Assembly (NCBI GenBank): GCA_963821715.1
Contig: CAWGET010000010.1
Span: forward strand, 62,001 to 126,000
Length of the DNA: 64,000 nucleotides
Source: CAWGET01 sp963821715
GTDB taxonomy: Bacteria; Bacteroidota; Ignavibacteria; Ignavibacteriales; Melioribacteraceae
Reading direction: 5' to 3'
Shown: positions 44,701 to 52,245 of the stretch, piece after piece
How positions within the stretch are numbered: position 1 is the stretch's first letter
Layout of the letters: each line of letters opens with the position of its first letter
Made by a program: the position numbers and the translations under genes
Notes under the pieces: generated by a model
Seen by the model: only the letters and a program-made list of their open reading frames with translations
What the model was told of the DNA's origin: nothing
The model's database searches: none

Positions 44701-45253
44701 AAGAATTAATATAACTGTGCCTAAGCCTGAATTAAATAAATGGTATCATATTGCATTTATTCGGGATACTCAAAACAACCAGTTAAAGCTTGTAGTGCAC
44801 GATGAGAATAGAGACGAAGTTTATTCGCAATCAACTTCTTTTAATACAAATGACGTTTTATTAAACTCTCAAGATGTAGTTATAGGCGGAAATTTCATTG
44901 GTTATATTGATGAAGTTAGGATAAGTAATGTTGTCAGATACTTTAAGACAGCCGTATCAGTCGAAAAAGAAACATCAGAAATAAAATTAGATTATGCATT
45001 ATTGCAGAACTATCCCAATCCATTCAATCCTTCAACAATAATTAAATTCAATCTACTTGAACCAGGTTTTGTTGATCTGCGCGTATTTAATGTTTTAGGA
45101 AAGGAAGTAGCTTCCTTAATAAATAATAATATGCAATCAGGACAACATACAGTAAAATTTGAAGCAGGTAATCTGGCGGCGGGAACTTACTTCTATAAAA
45201 TAAACGTCGACGGGAAGTTTTCCTCTGTTAAAAAAATGCTGTTGGTAAAATAG
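41702..45253 (+). CDS. secreted C10-type cysteine peptidase with two LamG modules and a type IX sorting domain
   Basis: 1183 residues. After a signal peptide, residues 45-265 form a papain-like C10 (streptopain) domain with catalytic Cys72 in NACGPTSFARIMHYW and His221 in YRAHYWILDGY. An Ig-like domain follows (about 275-365). Then a roughly 308-residue unit (Ig-like plus LamG/concanavalin-type domain) occurs twice, from about residue 369 and from about 776, separated by a fibronectin III-like segment. The last 85 residues are a type IX secretion C-terminal domain (LQNYPNPFNPSTIIKFNL ... SGQHTVKFEAGNLAAGTYFY). An outer-surface or released protease with carbohydrate-binding modules is expected. 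Confidence 0.88.
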   Translation: MKLKYLFIHIILLFSVFNPTNASDARKTDKLKLVPEAVEPLIQNQWVTFEWPYNAYNPEDSEGPNGHWGNACGPTSFARIMHYWQFPVNGKNALNFTDYWGNYWNVDLTNMNLNYTEMRDVLDHNSSQAEYNETARLFEATCAVGEKITIGWAGDKERIPGALVNNFGFKSSLHWVDRWDYSKEEWIDILKNELASGRPILMLGRTEDSPAPWQSGSYRAHYWILDGYNTNDEFYIDYAFNNIKGYYDADNLGGIYVAYNSALIGIEPDWGNKELQLIQPANGGSFFNNQELTITWNSSNIQNLRIEFSNDKGYTWNIVAENVPANNGSYSFPPTSIASENCRIKITDETDVNINRISGIFEIRSPLEKSIKLLSPDGGEYFLADKTYQIVWESELISFVDIEYSTDNGTTWNSIINNYNDASKKYDWTIPTIKSELCLVRITETGNTSISSQTPNAFTISDQELVGGPYYKDENTVLLLHFDGNYKNSSDLSDDGTPSGGGQEFTSNSALKLDESLKFSSGADKISIPHNNELSISGDWTIELWAKFTSYSNMPYLISKPGDSDPYQSNYSIQLQTSWDNVFHGLYFPVENLRINITAPKPELNKWYHVAFIRDTQNSQLKLIVHDENREEIHTRLTPLNTNNVLLNSQDVVIGGGFEGYIDEVRISNVVRNFEEVILPGAAFNPSPANNASNVEFENTELTWNNGANTEKIDLYFGKTNPPQELVLNNVNPQTSYQLNTLEKNTDYFWKVVCKNSFGASNSSVWKFKTKDEIASTISLKTPDGGEYLTAGKTYPITWESENVNNVNIEYSSDNGAAWKSIISNYNDASKKYDWTVPAVNSTSCLIKISDSGNSSFNSQSPNTFTISEQELIGGPYCNDENTVLLLHFDGDYENMSNLSNDGTGSGGGQSFTTNSTLHLDECLKFSNETDKIFIPHNNELNLSGDWTIELWAKFTSYGNMPYLISKPGDGDPYQSNYSIQLQTSWDNVFHGFFFPVENSRINITVPKPELNKWYHIAFIRDTQNNQLKLVVHDENRDEVYSQSTSFNTNDVLLNSQDVVIGGNFIGYIDEVRISNVVRYFKTAVSVEKETSEIKLDYALLQNYPNPFNPSTIIKFNLLEPGFVDLRVFNVLGKEVASLINNNMQSGQHTVKFEAGNLAAGTYFYKINVDGKFSSVKKMLLVK

Positions 45254-45297
45254 CTGCAAATTTTATGCGGCGAGGCTAAACAAGCTCACTATTTTTT

Positions 45298-45329
45298 AAG
45301 TCCTGTGGTTTTTACTGCAGGACTTTTTT
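45298..45329 (+). terminator. intrinsic terminator after the C10-type peptidase gene
   Basis: A perfect 8-bp stem AAGTCCTG / CAGGACTT with a 12-base loop is followed by six T. It lies 45 bases after the peptidase stop. Confidence 0.85.
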
Positions 45330-45467
45330 AATAAAAATTGTTTCAATTGAAAAATAGTATTTATAACAGAAAAAGAAAACAACAAGCTAAAGGAGTTTAC
45401 TTTCTGAATTTTATATTGAGAAGATCGGTTTAATTCTGAATAGCGAAAAAAATAAGAATACATATAA

Positions 45468-46205
45468 TCAAATGTTTATTAGTTTCGGTTCCTGGTTCCA
45501 CTCCCTACCTAAAAGTTTTCTACCGTTTGCTTTCTTATTTCTTTTAACGCCGTCTGAGCCCCAAGTTCCCCACTGTTTAAAAAAGAATGCAACGTTTTGA
45601 TCTTTACATTGTTGTTGAACATTCACCGCCCATTCAGGCTGCATCGGACGCGCTTTCAATCCACTTTCCCCTCCAACAATAACCCAATGAATGTTAGTTA
45701 GATCAATATTTCCTATATCTTCAAGGAGCGGTTCTATTGAAAGAAATCTAATATTAGCATCGATCTTGCGAAGATAATCAATTCGGTTTTTATGTTTAGA
45801 GTTCTCGACTGTAACACCAAGCCAAACATTGTCGGGTACTTTTTTATTGAGGAAATATTCAGCTAAAATCTTCTCCCTTTTTGTAAGAATTTGATATTGA
45901 TGCTGCGGCGTATTCTCAATTACTTCAAAAACCTTATCAAGAAAATCAAACGGCATATCTTCGTGAAACAAATCGCTCATTGAATTAACAAAAAATTTAG
46001 TAGGTTTCCTTGTCTTCAAAGGAATGGATAGCCGATCGGGAATTATCTTAAATGAAAACCCATCTTCATAATCTTTTTGTCCCATTGCTTTTAAGCGATT
46101 AGCCATTGTTTCGGCATAGCAGAATTTACAACCGGCTGATACCTTATCACACCCGATTGATGGATTCCAAGTTGCATCTGTCCATTCAATTTTAGTATTT
46201 TTCAT
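45468..46205 (-). CDS. DUF5131 (phage Gp37/Gp68 family) protein
   Basis: The 245-residue protein begins with the family hallmark TKIEWTDATWNPSIGCDKVSAGC-KFCYAE, a three-Cys motif like a reduced radical-SAM-type cluster site. It continues with FVNSMSDLFHEDMPFDFLDKVFEVI, LTKR, NVWLGVTVEN, and IHWVIVGGESGLKARP. Members are found in phage and mobile regions and are typically encoded beside the three-Cys-motif partner protein TcmP, as here. The biochemical function is unknown. The start is one base after the end of the broken tcmP. Confidence 0.9.
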   Translation of the reverse strand: MKNTKIEWTDATWNPSIGCDKVSAGCKFCYAETMANRLKAMGQKDYEDGFSFKIIPDRLSIPLKTRKPTKFFVNSMSDLFHEDMPFDFLDKVFEVIENTPQHQYQILTKREKILAEYFLNKKVPDNVWLGVTVENSKHKNRIDYLRKIDANIRFLSIEPLLEDIGNIDLTNIHWVIVGGESGLKARPMQPEWAVNVQQQCKDQNVAFFFKQWGTWGSDGVKRNKKANGRKLLGREWNQEPKLINI

Positions 46206-46206
46206 C

Positions 46207-47317
46207 TTACGTAAGCTTATAATCTAATTTAACTTTTTCTCTAACTACCTTTTGATAAGTTACTAAAGGTGAGCGACTGTCGAAAGTTATTAATCTTTCT
46301 TCTTTCATTCTTTTTATTTCTTCGGCTGCGTGTTTGCCAATATGTCCTTGATTTAAAGTAAACAAATAAGCGTCATCATTATTTTTTATAGTCCCATTCT
46401 AAGAATGATTGCCTAACCTTATTTTGAAAGCTCTCTATTTTAGTTGGTATTTTACCATCAAAAAGATGCAACTGTTTCTTTGCTGAATCTTCATCTATAT
46501 CAAAATTGGCGTTACCATTTATAGTGTTTGTTTTCCAAACAGTATGTAAAAATTTATCAGCGCCTCTAATATGTTTGCTTACAAAAATGAGTCCGTAAAC
46601 ATTATTCTTATCACTTTTCATTATAGAAAAAGGAATTAAACCATAACTTTTAATATTTGATGGAACATACTTTTCAAATTCATCACACAAAATATTATGT
46701 ACTTGTTTTCTCGGAATAAGCTTTATTTTTTCTGAATCAAATTTCGGATGATATTTTTTCACTTCATCACGTTCAGCAAACCGATGCACAAAGGATGAAG
46801 AGATAAAAAATATAAATTCAGTTGTATCTAGGTTTATTAGAAAATGAAATACTTTTTCATCAACTTCCTTAAATCCATTTTGATCTATAAAAATTAAATT
46901 GCAGCCATTATTTAATTCTTTACTGTATAATTCAAGACATTCACGAAAATTATTGGATGAAAACTTTATATCCACTAAAGGAATTAAGGGAAAGTTCTTT
47001 GACCTTTGTTTCAACATTTATTTTTAATTGATCAATTTTATTTTTATCTAGATCGTTAAGGAATAAACATACTTTCTTTGATTTACTAATAAGATTTCTT
47101 CTATGTTTATTTATGGTTTCAATATTCTTATTGGACTACCAGGAACATCATTTTTATCATATCCGCTTCCTGCAAATAAATCAAATACTTGAATTGGTTT
47201 TAAAAATTTTCCCATTATAAAGGTTGGCAGCCATTCTTCAAAATACTTTTGAAATATTTCTAGCTTGGCAATAGTTCCTTCATCAAAAGGAGAATCAAAA
47301 ATATCTTTAATGGGCAT
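46207..47317 (-). pseudogene. tcmP: three-Cys-motif partner protein TcmP, split by three frameshifts
   Basis: Four consecutive pieces in changing frames rebuild one TcmP. They are residues from 47317 (PIKDIFDSPFDEGTIAKLEIFQKYFE ... FDLFAGSGYDKNDVPGSPIRIL); a middle piece about 47117-47000 (NKHRRNLISKSKKVCLFLNDLDKNK); 46999-46385 (FPLIPLVDIKFSSNNFREC ... FLEWDYK); and the tail 46378-46207 (NDDAYLFTLNQGHIGKHAAEEIKRM). Each junction can be repaired by one base in an A run: a lost A near 47117-47119, and an extra A near 46998-47000 and near 46379-46386. The second shift restores the phase of the first. No in-frame stops occur inside the pieces. It is either recently inactivated or affected by consensus errors. 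Confidence 0.82.
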
Positions 47318-47382
47318 TTATATTCTCAATTATTTGAATATTTAATTACTTTATGAACATATGGTTAATTTTCACTTAGTCA

Positions 47383-47865
47383 TCAATTAAAGATCTTCTT
47401 AATCTTCTTCCTTTCTTTTTTGAATAGACCGCCGACTTTGTTTGTTATTAATTCGTGCTTCTCTTTTAGATTATTTATCGATTCTGCATCAAATCTTTTT
47501 TCATTTATGATTTGCTTCATTTCTTTTACGGTATCTAGGATTTCATTCTGATCTGCATCTGTTTTATCGAGTAGTAATTGTAGTTTGATAATTGCTGAAT
47601 TGATCGAGTCGAACATTCTATCAATTTCTCGATTTGGTTCCAATAACTGTGAGGAGCCGTCTTGAATGCCTGGGTATTTTTCAATCCATTCCAATGTGCT
47701 GAACAAAAACAAATGAACGCTCTTGTCTAATTTATCAAGCCAGGTGCTGTTAACTACACTTCGATAGTTAAATTCCAAGTTCTTTTTTGCAACTCTGTAG
47801 GAAATCCAGGGACCAATAACTACAGCTAGAATTGCAGCTATCGCGGTTAAAATTTGTGCTGTCAT
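47383..47865 (-). CDS. hypothetical membrane-anchored helical protein
   Basis: The 160-residue protein starts with one membrane helix (TAQILTAIAAILAVVIGPWISY). Long amphipathic helices with Lys/Glu follow (about residues 30-150), ending in a basic tail (KKERKKIKKIF). Single-span helical proteins of this design occur near mobile elements and defence genes, but no specific family is recognised. It is on the same strand as tcmP, 65 bases upstream. Confidence 0.7.
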   Translation of the reverse strand: MTAQILTAIAAILAVVIGPWISYRVAKKNLEFNYRSVVNSTWLDKLDKSVHLFLFSTLEWIEKYPGIQDGSSQLLEPNREIDRMFDSINSAIIKLQLLLDKTDADQNEILDTVKEMKQIINEKRFDAESINNLKEKHELITNKVGGLFKKERKKIKKIFN

Positions 47866-48364
47866 ATTTATTTCACTTATTTTAGCTAATAGATAGTCTC
47901 GGTAATTAATCTATCTCAAACTTTTCATATTTCAATCTGTGGATCGATAATTTTCGCCTCATCGTATTCAAGTTCATATATCTTATAAAATTTGATATAA
48001 ATTTCATTCCGAATTCTCGGACCTTGCTGTTAACATCTTCTCTACTTCTAGTCCAACGAGTATTTTAATCTGCTTGTCGGATTCAGTTTTATATATCTCT
48101 TCGAAGCCTGAAAATTAAAAGAAGTCAAATAAAAAATATAGATTCTCGGAAGAGGGAAGAATATTGTTAAATACCTCGGAAAGAAGTTTGTTAGTGTTCG
48201 TAATGAATTGTGTAGCCATGAAGTATGATCCGGTTATGAACAAACTAATGCTACAAATATATTATTTTTCATTAGAAAATAATAGAAAATCTTAAGAAGA
48301 GAATAAAATATGTTGCAACTATAATTTTACTACTTCAGTTTCTACTTCAGTAATTTTCTTTAAA
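47866..48364. other. non-coding region between the DUF5131/TcmP block and tRNA-Asp, possible gene debris
   Basis: About 500 AT-rich bases. On the minus strand, short frames such as KFYKIYELEYDEAKIIDPQIEI (about 48005-47930, in part) look protein-like but are interrupted within 20-30 codons. That suggests a decayed gene. A tandem CTACTTCAGT repeat lies near 48334-48355. No integrase gene or intact ORF is present. Confidence 0.35.
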
Positions 48365-48403
48365 AAACAAAAGCCCTGTAAGTTATTGTCTTACAAGGCT
48401 TTA
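48365..48403 (-). terminator. intrinsic terminator after tRNA-Asp
   Basis: Reading the minus strand, AAAGCC-T-TGTAAG / CTTACA-G-GGCTTT forms a 12-bp stem with one mismatch and a 7-base loop, followed by TTTTGTTTTTT. It starts five bases after the tRNA 3' end. Confidence 0.8.
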
Positions 48404-48407
48404 CAAG

Positions 48408-48482
48408 CGGGGCCGACGAGACTCGAACTCGCGACCTCCTGCGTGACAGGCAGGCGTTCTAACCAAACTGAACTACGACCCC
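48408..48482 (-). tRNA. tRNA-Asp (anticodon GTC)
   Basis: The minus strand folds as a full cloverleaf: acceptor GGGGTCG/CGGCCCC, D-arm GTTC-AGTTTGGTTA-GAAC, anticodon arm CCTGC-CTGTCAC-GCAGG (anticodon GTC), a 5-base variable region and T-arm GCGAG-TTCGAGT-CTCGT, with G as discriminator base. The CCA end is not encoded. tRNA genes are common attachment sites of genomic islands, and accessory genes lie directly beyond its 3' end. Confidence 0.96.
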
Positions 48483-48517
48483 AAATTATTTTTAATGAAC
48501 TTTCTATCTTAATTTAA

Positions 48518-48566
48518 GGCGTTATAACCAAACCTGTCTGCAACAGGCAGGCTGAACTATGACCCC
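48518..48566 (-). pseudogene. partial tRNA-Asp copy with a 19-bp palindrome inserted in the D-arm
   Basis: On the minus strand, 15 bases match the tRNA-Asp 5' end with one change (GGGGTCATAGTTCAG). The palindrome CCTGCCTGTTGCAGACAGG (48533-48551) follows, then the next 15 tRNA bases resume with one change (TTTGGTTATAACGCC). The copy ends where the anticodon arm would begin. It lies 36 bases upstream of the intact tRNA-Asp. The insert is a REP-like inverted repeat and also resembles the tRNA's own anticodon stem sequence (CCTGCCTGTCACGCAGG). Confidence 0.75.
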
Positions 48567-48624
48567 TTTTCAAAAATCAAGACTTAAATATAATATTGAT
48601 TTCAATCTTCTGCAAGAATTTTTT

Positions 48625-49731
48625 TTATAATTCCTTTCTTCCGAACGAAATTCCAACGGAAATAGCCGCTTGTACCGCTTCTTCATTTTTAGTAACTAGT
48701 TTTTGTTTGGCAATCGCATCTTCAATTCTAACGCTGGTAATTGCAGTTCCTTTCAGAGCTACCATTCTGCCGAACTTTTTCTTTATCGCCAACTGGATTG
48801 CGGACGTTCCGAATTTTGTAGATAAAATTCTATCATAAGGAGTCGGACTGCCTCCTCTTTGTAAATGTCCCAATACAGTAACCCGCGTTTCTAAATTCGT
48901 ATTTTCTTCAATTCTATCGGCAACAAGTTTTCCTATTCCGCCCAGCTTTATAGGGTCTGTGCGTTTTATATCTGTTTTACTCACAACCATTTCGCCGTCT
49001 TCCGGTCTTGCGCCTTCGGCAACACATACAATCGAAAAACGTTTTCCCATCATATTCCGTTCAATCACTTTGTCATATACTTCTTCCCACGAGAACGGGA
49101 ATTCCGGTATTAAAATTATATCGGCTCCACCCGCTAAACCGCCATGAAGCGCTATCCATCCGGCATAACGACCCATCACTTCAATCACCATAACGCGGTG
49201 ATGTGACGACGCCGTCGTGTGCAGTCTATCGATCGCTTCCGTCACTACATAAACGGCGGAGTCGTGCCCGAATGTCTGGTCAGTCGCTTCAAGATCGTTG
49301 TCGATGGTTTTCGGAACTCCGACAATATTCATTCCCATTTGTCCTAAACGGTTCGAAATATGCATCGAGCCGTCGCCGCCTATTGAAATCAAAGCATCAA
49401 GATTCCATCCTTCATAATTTTTTAACGCCTCTTTCGACCTGTCGAAAATCTGCACTTCTCCATTGATTTTTTCAGGCCAATGAAACGGATCTCCTTTATT
49501 TGAAGAACCTAGTATTGTTCCGCCTCTTGCTAATATTCCGGAAACATCCTTATTGTACAATTGTTTGGCTTTTCCTGAAACTAACCCTTCAAATCCGTCA
49601 AGTATTCCAAGCACTTCCAATCCGTGGTCTAATGCCGGCTTAGTTACTCCGCGTATTACTGCATTAAGCCCCGGACAATCGCCGCCGCCGGTTAAAATAC
49701 CAATTCTTTTAATTCCTGATCTTTTCGCCAT
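48625..49731 (-). CDS. pfkA: 6-phosphofructokinase
   Basis: PfkA phosphorylates fructose 6-phosphate to the 1,6-bisphosphate in glycolysis. The 368-residue protein starts IKRIGILTGGGDCPGLNAVIRG, has the phosphoryl-donor loop GGDGS at 118-122, the catalytic PKTIDND at 140-146, and MGRYAGWIA. The Gly in GGDGS is typical of ATP-using enzymes, whereas Lys in PKTIDND (instead of PGTIDND) is shared with PPi-dependent ones. This Gly/Lys combination occurs in the actinobacterial-type group. ATP is the likely donor but PPi cannot be excluded. Confidence 0.93.
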   Translation of the reverse strand: MAKRSGIKRIGILTGGGDCPGLNAVIRGVTKPALDHGLEVLGILDGFEGLVSGKAKQLYNKDVSGILARGGTILGSSNKGDPFHWPEKINGEVQIFDRSKEALKNYEGWNLDALISIGGDGSMHISNRLGQMGMNIVGVPKTIDNDLEATDQTFGHDSAVYVVTEAIDRLHTTASSHHRVMVIEVMGRYAGWIALHGGLAGGADIILIPEFPFSWEEVYDKVIERNMMGKRFSIVCVAEGARPEDGEMVVSKTDIKRTDPIKLGGIGKLVADRIEENTNLETRVTVLGHLQRGGSPTPYDRILSTKFGTSAIQLAIKKKFGRMVALKGTAITSVRIEDAIAKQKLVTKNEEAVQAAISVGISFGRKEL

Positions 49732-49874
49732 TAATACATTCCTAATTCAAAAACATTTAGCTTTAAATATAAGGATTTTTATTCGGATGGTAAAATGATT
49801 TTCTAATTTGCGGATTTACAAAACTCACATTCGCTATTCACGAAACAATAATTTTTTTTGAATGAAGATAGTTC

Positions 49875-50774
49875 CTATATCTTTTTCAGATTTTTGAAAT
49901 GCATTTTGCAATACCGGTTAAGCTCGTCTCTCCCGAGCAGCGCAGCAATTTCGGCTACTTTTGCATCCGCTAGTTTTGATGCTCCCTTAGGAATTTTAAG
50001 TTCAGAGATATCCTTAGATGTAAACCAAAGATTAAATCTGTTACGCGCAAGGATTGAAGCCGCCGCAACTCCTGTATATTTTTCCGCTTTTGTTATCTGC
50101 TGAAAATTTACTTTCTTCAAAATTCCGGCGTCGGAAAATTTATAACTCTCGTTGGAAAACTTATCGGTTATCACATCCTTACACTCAACTTTTTTTAGAA
50201 GATTTTCAATCGCGCGGGAATGAGACCACATCAATAATTTATTCAGGTTTCTGAACTTAGTATATAATTCATTATATTTTTCAGGATTAATTTTCACAAT
50301 TTCTAAATTTGGTTTTACAATCGCTTCAATTTTAGGAGCCAATTCATTGATCTGCTTATCCGTTAATTCCTTACTGTCTTTCACTCCCAATTTGCGCAGT
50401 TTGTTCTTTGTCTCTTCATTTACTAAAACCGCGGCTGTTACAAGAGGCCCAAATAAATCACCTTTCCCCGATTCGTCGGTTCCAATATATTCGTTCGGCT
50501 CGGATTCAATATCCCCCGGAAACCCAAACTCAACTTCATCTAATAAAAGATCGGCAAGATCTTTATATAGCTGGGTATCCTTTCCTCCCTGCAAAATTGT
50601 TTTAACGCCTTTCTTGCCAAAGTAAACCTGAAGCTTTAGTTTTTCTTTTCCGCTTCGCACTTCCGATTCATAATTAAAAGGCTTTTCGGAAATTGGCGAT
50701 GTTTGAAACCCGATTTTTTTTATAATCTCAATCTTTTCTTCCGCAGCTCTTTTTGCTTTCTCTTTTGTAGTCAT
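49875..50774 (-). CDS. rnhC: ribonuclease HIII
   Basis: RNase HIII cleaves RNA in RNA/DNA hybrids. The 299-residue protein has an N-terminal TBP-like substrate domain (about 1-85), then the catalytic domain opening YIGTDESGKGDLFGPLVTAAV, where the DESGKGD motif supplies metal ligands. KDSKELTDKQI and TKAEKYTGVAAASILARNRF follow. The length and extra N-terminal domain separate it from RNase HII. It lies 15 bases downstream of menE on the same strand. Confidence 0.93.
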   Translation of the reverse strand: MTTKEKAKRAAEEKIEIIKKIGFQTSPISEKPFNYESEVRSGKEKLKLQVYFGKKGVKTILQGGKDTQLYKDLADLLLDEVEFGFPGDIESEPNEYIGTDESGKGDLFGPLVTAAVLVNEETKNKLRKLGVKDSKELTDKQINELAPKIEAIVKPNLEIVKINPEKYNELYTKFRNLNKLLMWSHSRAIENLLKKVECKDVITDKFSNESYKFSDAGILKKVNFQQITKAEKYTGVAAASILARNRFNLWFTSKDISELKIPKGASKLADAKVAEIAALLGRDELNRYCKMHFKNLKKI

Positions 50775-50789
50775 AAATTGCTTAATATT

Positions 50790-52245
50790 TTACTTCCTGT
50801 TCAAAAATTCTTTTTTATAAATTTGTTCTAATACTTTTCTTTTATCAATTTTTCCGAGATCGGTTTTAGGTAATCCGGTTAATAAAAATATTTTTTTTGG
50901 AATTTTGAATGATGCCGCTTTGACTTTAAGCCAATCTTTTAATTCGTCGGAATCAATATTTTTATTATCTGATACAACAGCCGCAGTCACAGCTTCTCCC
51001 CATTTTTCATCCGGTACTCCAAAAACAAAAGCTTCTGTAATTGATGGATGCGTCTCTAGCAAATTTTTTATTTCTGCGGGATTAATATTCTCTCCGCCAG
51101 AAATTATCATCTCATCTTTTCTTCCCGTAACAAACAAAAACCCGGCATCGTCAATAAAACCCGTGTCACCTGTATAAAATTTTCCGTTACGTAATTTCTG
51201 TTTTGTGTGATCTTCATCGTTAAAATAATTTTGGAATATCGTCCTTCCTGAAACTACGATTTCGTTATCTTCAATTTCGACCGCACAACCCGGCATCGGA
51301 AATCCCGCAGAATCCGGCCTTTCCCTTTGTTTATCCGGCAATAAAGCCGTAACCATCGAAGTCGTTTCTGTGCTTCCGTAAACTTTTACCGTTTTCCAAC
51401 CTTCGGCAATTGCTTTCCAGATTAAATCTTTTTCCGAAGGTCCGCCACCGATAAAGACATATTTTAAATTTTTTGCCGGAGTAATTTGCTGCGATATGAA
51501 TTCGCGAAGCTGCGTCGGAACCAACGAAAATAAAGTCGGTTCGTATTTTTTATATGCTTCTATTAAATCATTTATTTTTAAATTTTTCGGGATGACGATC
51601 GAGTTCCCTTTTAATAAAGCTCGGACAATTATTGAGAATCCTCCGATATGATAAAACGGTAAACTCGCCATCCACAAATCGTTTTCCTCTTGTTGAATAG
51701 CGGAATTAACAGCTATGGCATTTGCGAATAAATTATCAAAAGTCAAAACAACGCCTTTCGGCTTATTAGTCGAGCCGGAAGTAAAAAGAACTAATGCTTC
51801 GTTCGTCGTTTCAGCTTTATATTGAGGATTTCCTTCTCTTTTGTAATTGCCGGAATAAAAAGGAAATAAAGATTTTCCCGGTGAACTCAAGCTCATCGTA
51901 AAGTTTTTTTTGGCTTTTATGAATGAAGAAAAAAGCGGGTTTTGTTTCTGCTAATAATTGTTCGATTTCAGAAATACTTAATTTTGGATTTATGATAATC
52001 GGAACAGCACCTTTACGCCAGACGGCAAAAATTAAAAATATAAATTCCGGGTTGTTTTCCCCGCACACTGCAACTCTATCGCCGCGTTTAAGGTGTATCG
52101 CTCCGAGATGAAACTCGGTTTCTATAACTTTGTTAAGAGTTTGTTGGAAAGTAAAGCTTTCCTCTTCAAAAATTAAAGCATTTTTATCAGGATGATGAGC
52201 GGCGGTCTGTTCAAGCCAATCTTTGTTTTTATCAATCTTTAACAT
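50790..52245 (-). pseudogene. menE: o-succinylbenzoate-CoA ligase, split by one frameshift
   Basis: MenE activates o-succinylbenzoate with CoA. The N-terminal frame from 52245 (DKNKDWLEQTAAHHPDKNALIFEEE ... YDELEFTGKIFIS) is lost around 51,840-51,890. The remaining domains continue in another frame: the AMP-binding motif VLFTSGSTNKPKGVVLT, VYGSTETTSMV, YTGDTGFID, GRKDEMIISGGENINPAEIE-like and the C-terminal KTDLGKIDKR lysine region. Together the two frames make one full-length adenylate-forming enzyme with no other defects. It is the last gene of the men cluster and overlaps menC by seven bases. A single-base indel, real or a consensus error, explains the break. Confidence 0.88.

Noticed and set aside
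47111..47317. 68-codon stand-alone gene
   Set aside because: Its FDLFAGSG...GSP sequence is the N-terminus of TcmP, continued in other frames downstream.
51817..52245. Short acyl-CoA-synthetase-like protein as a separate gene
   Set aside because: It is the N-terminal third of menE in another frame; treating it as an independent gene would hide the frameshift.
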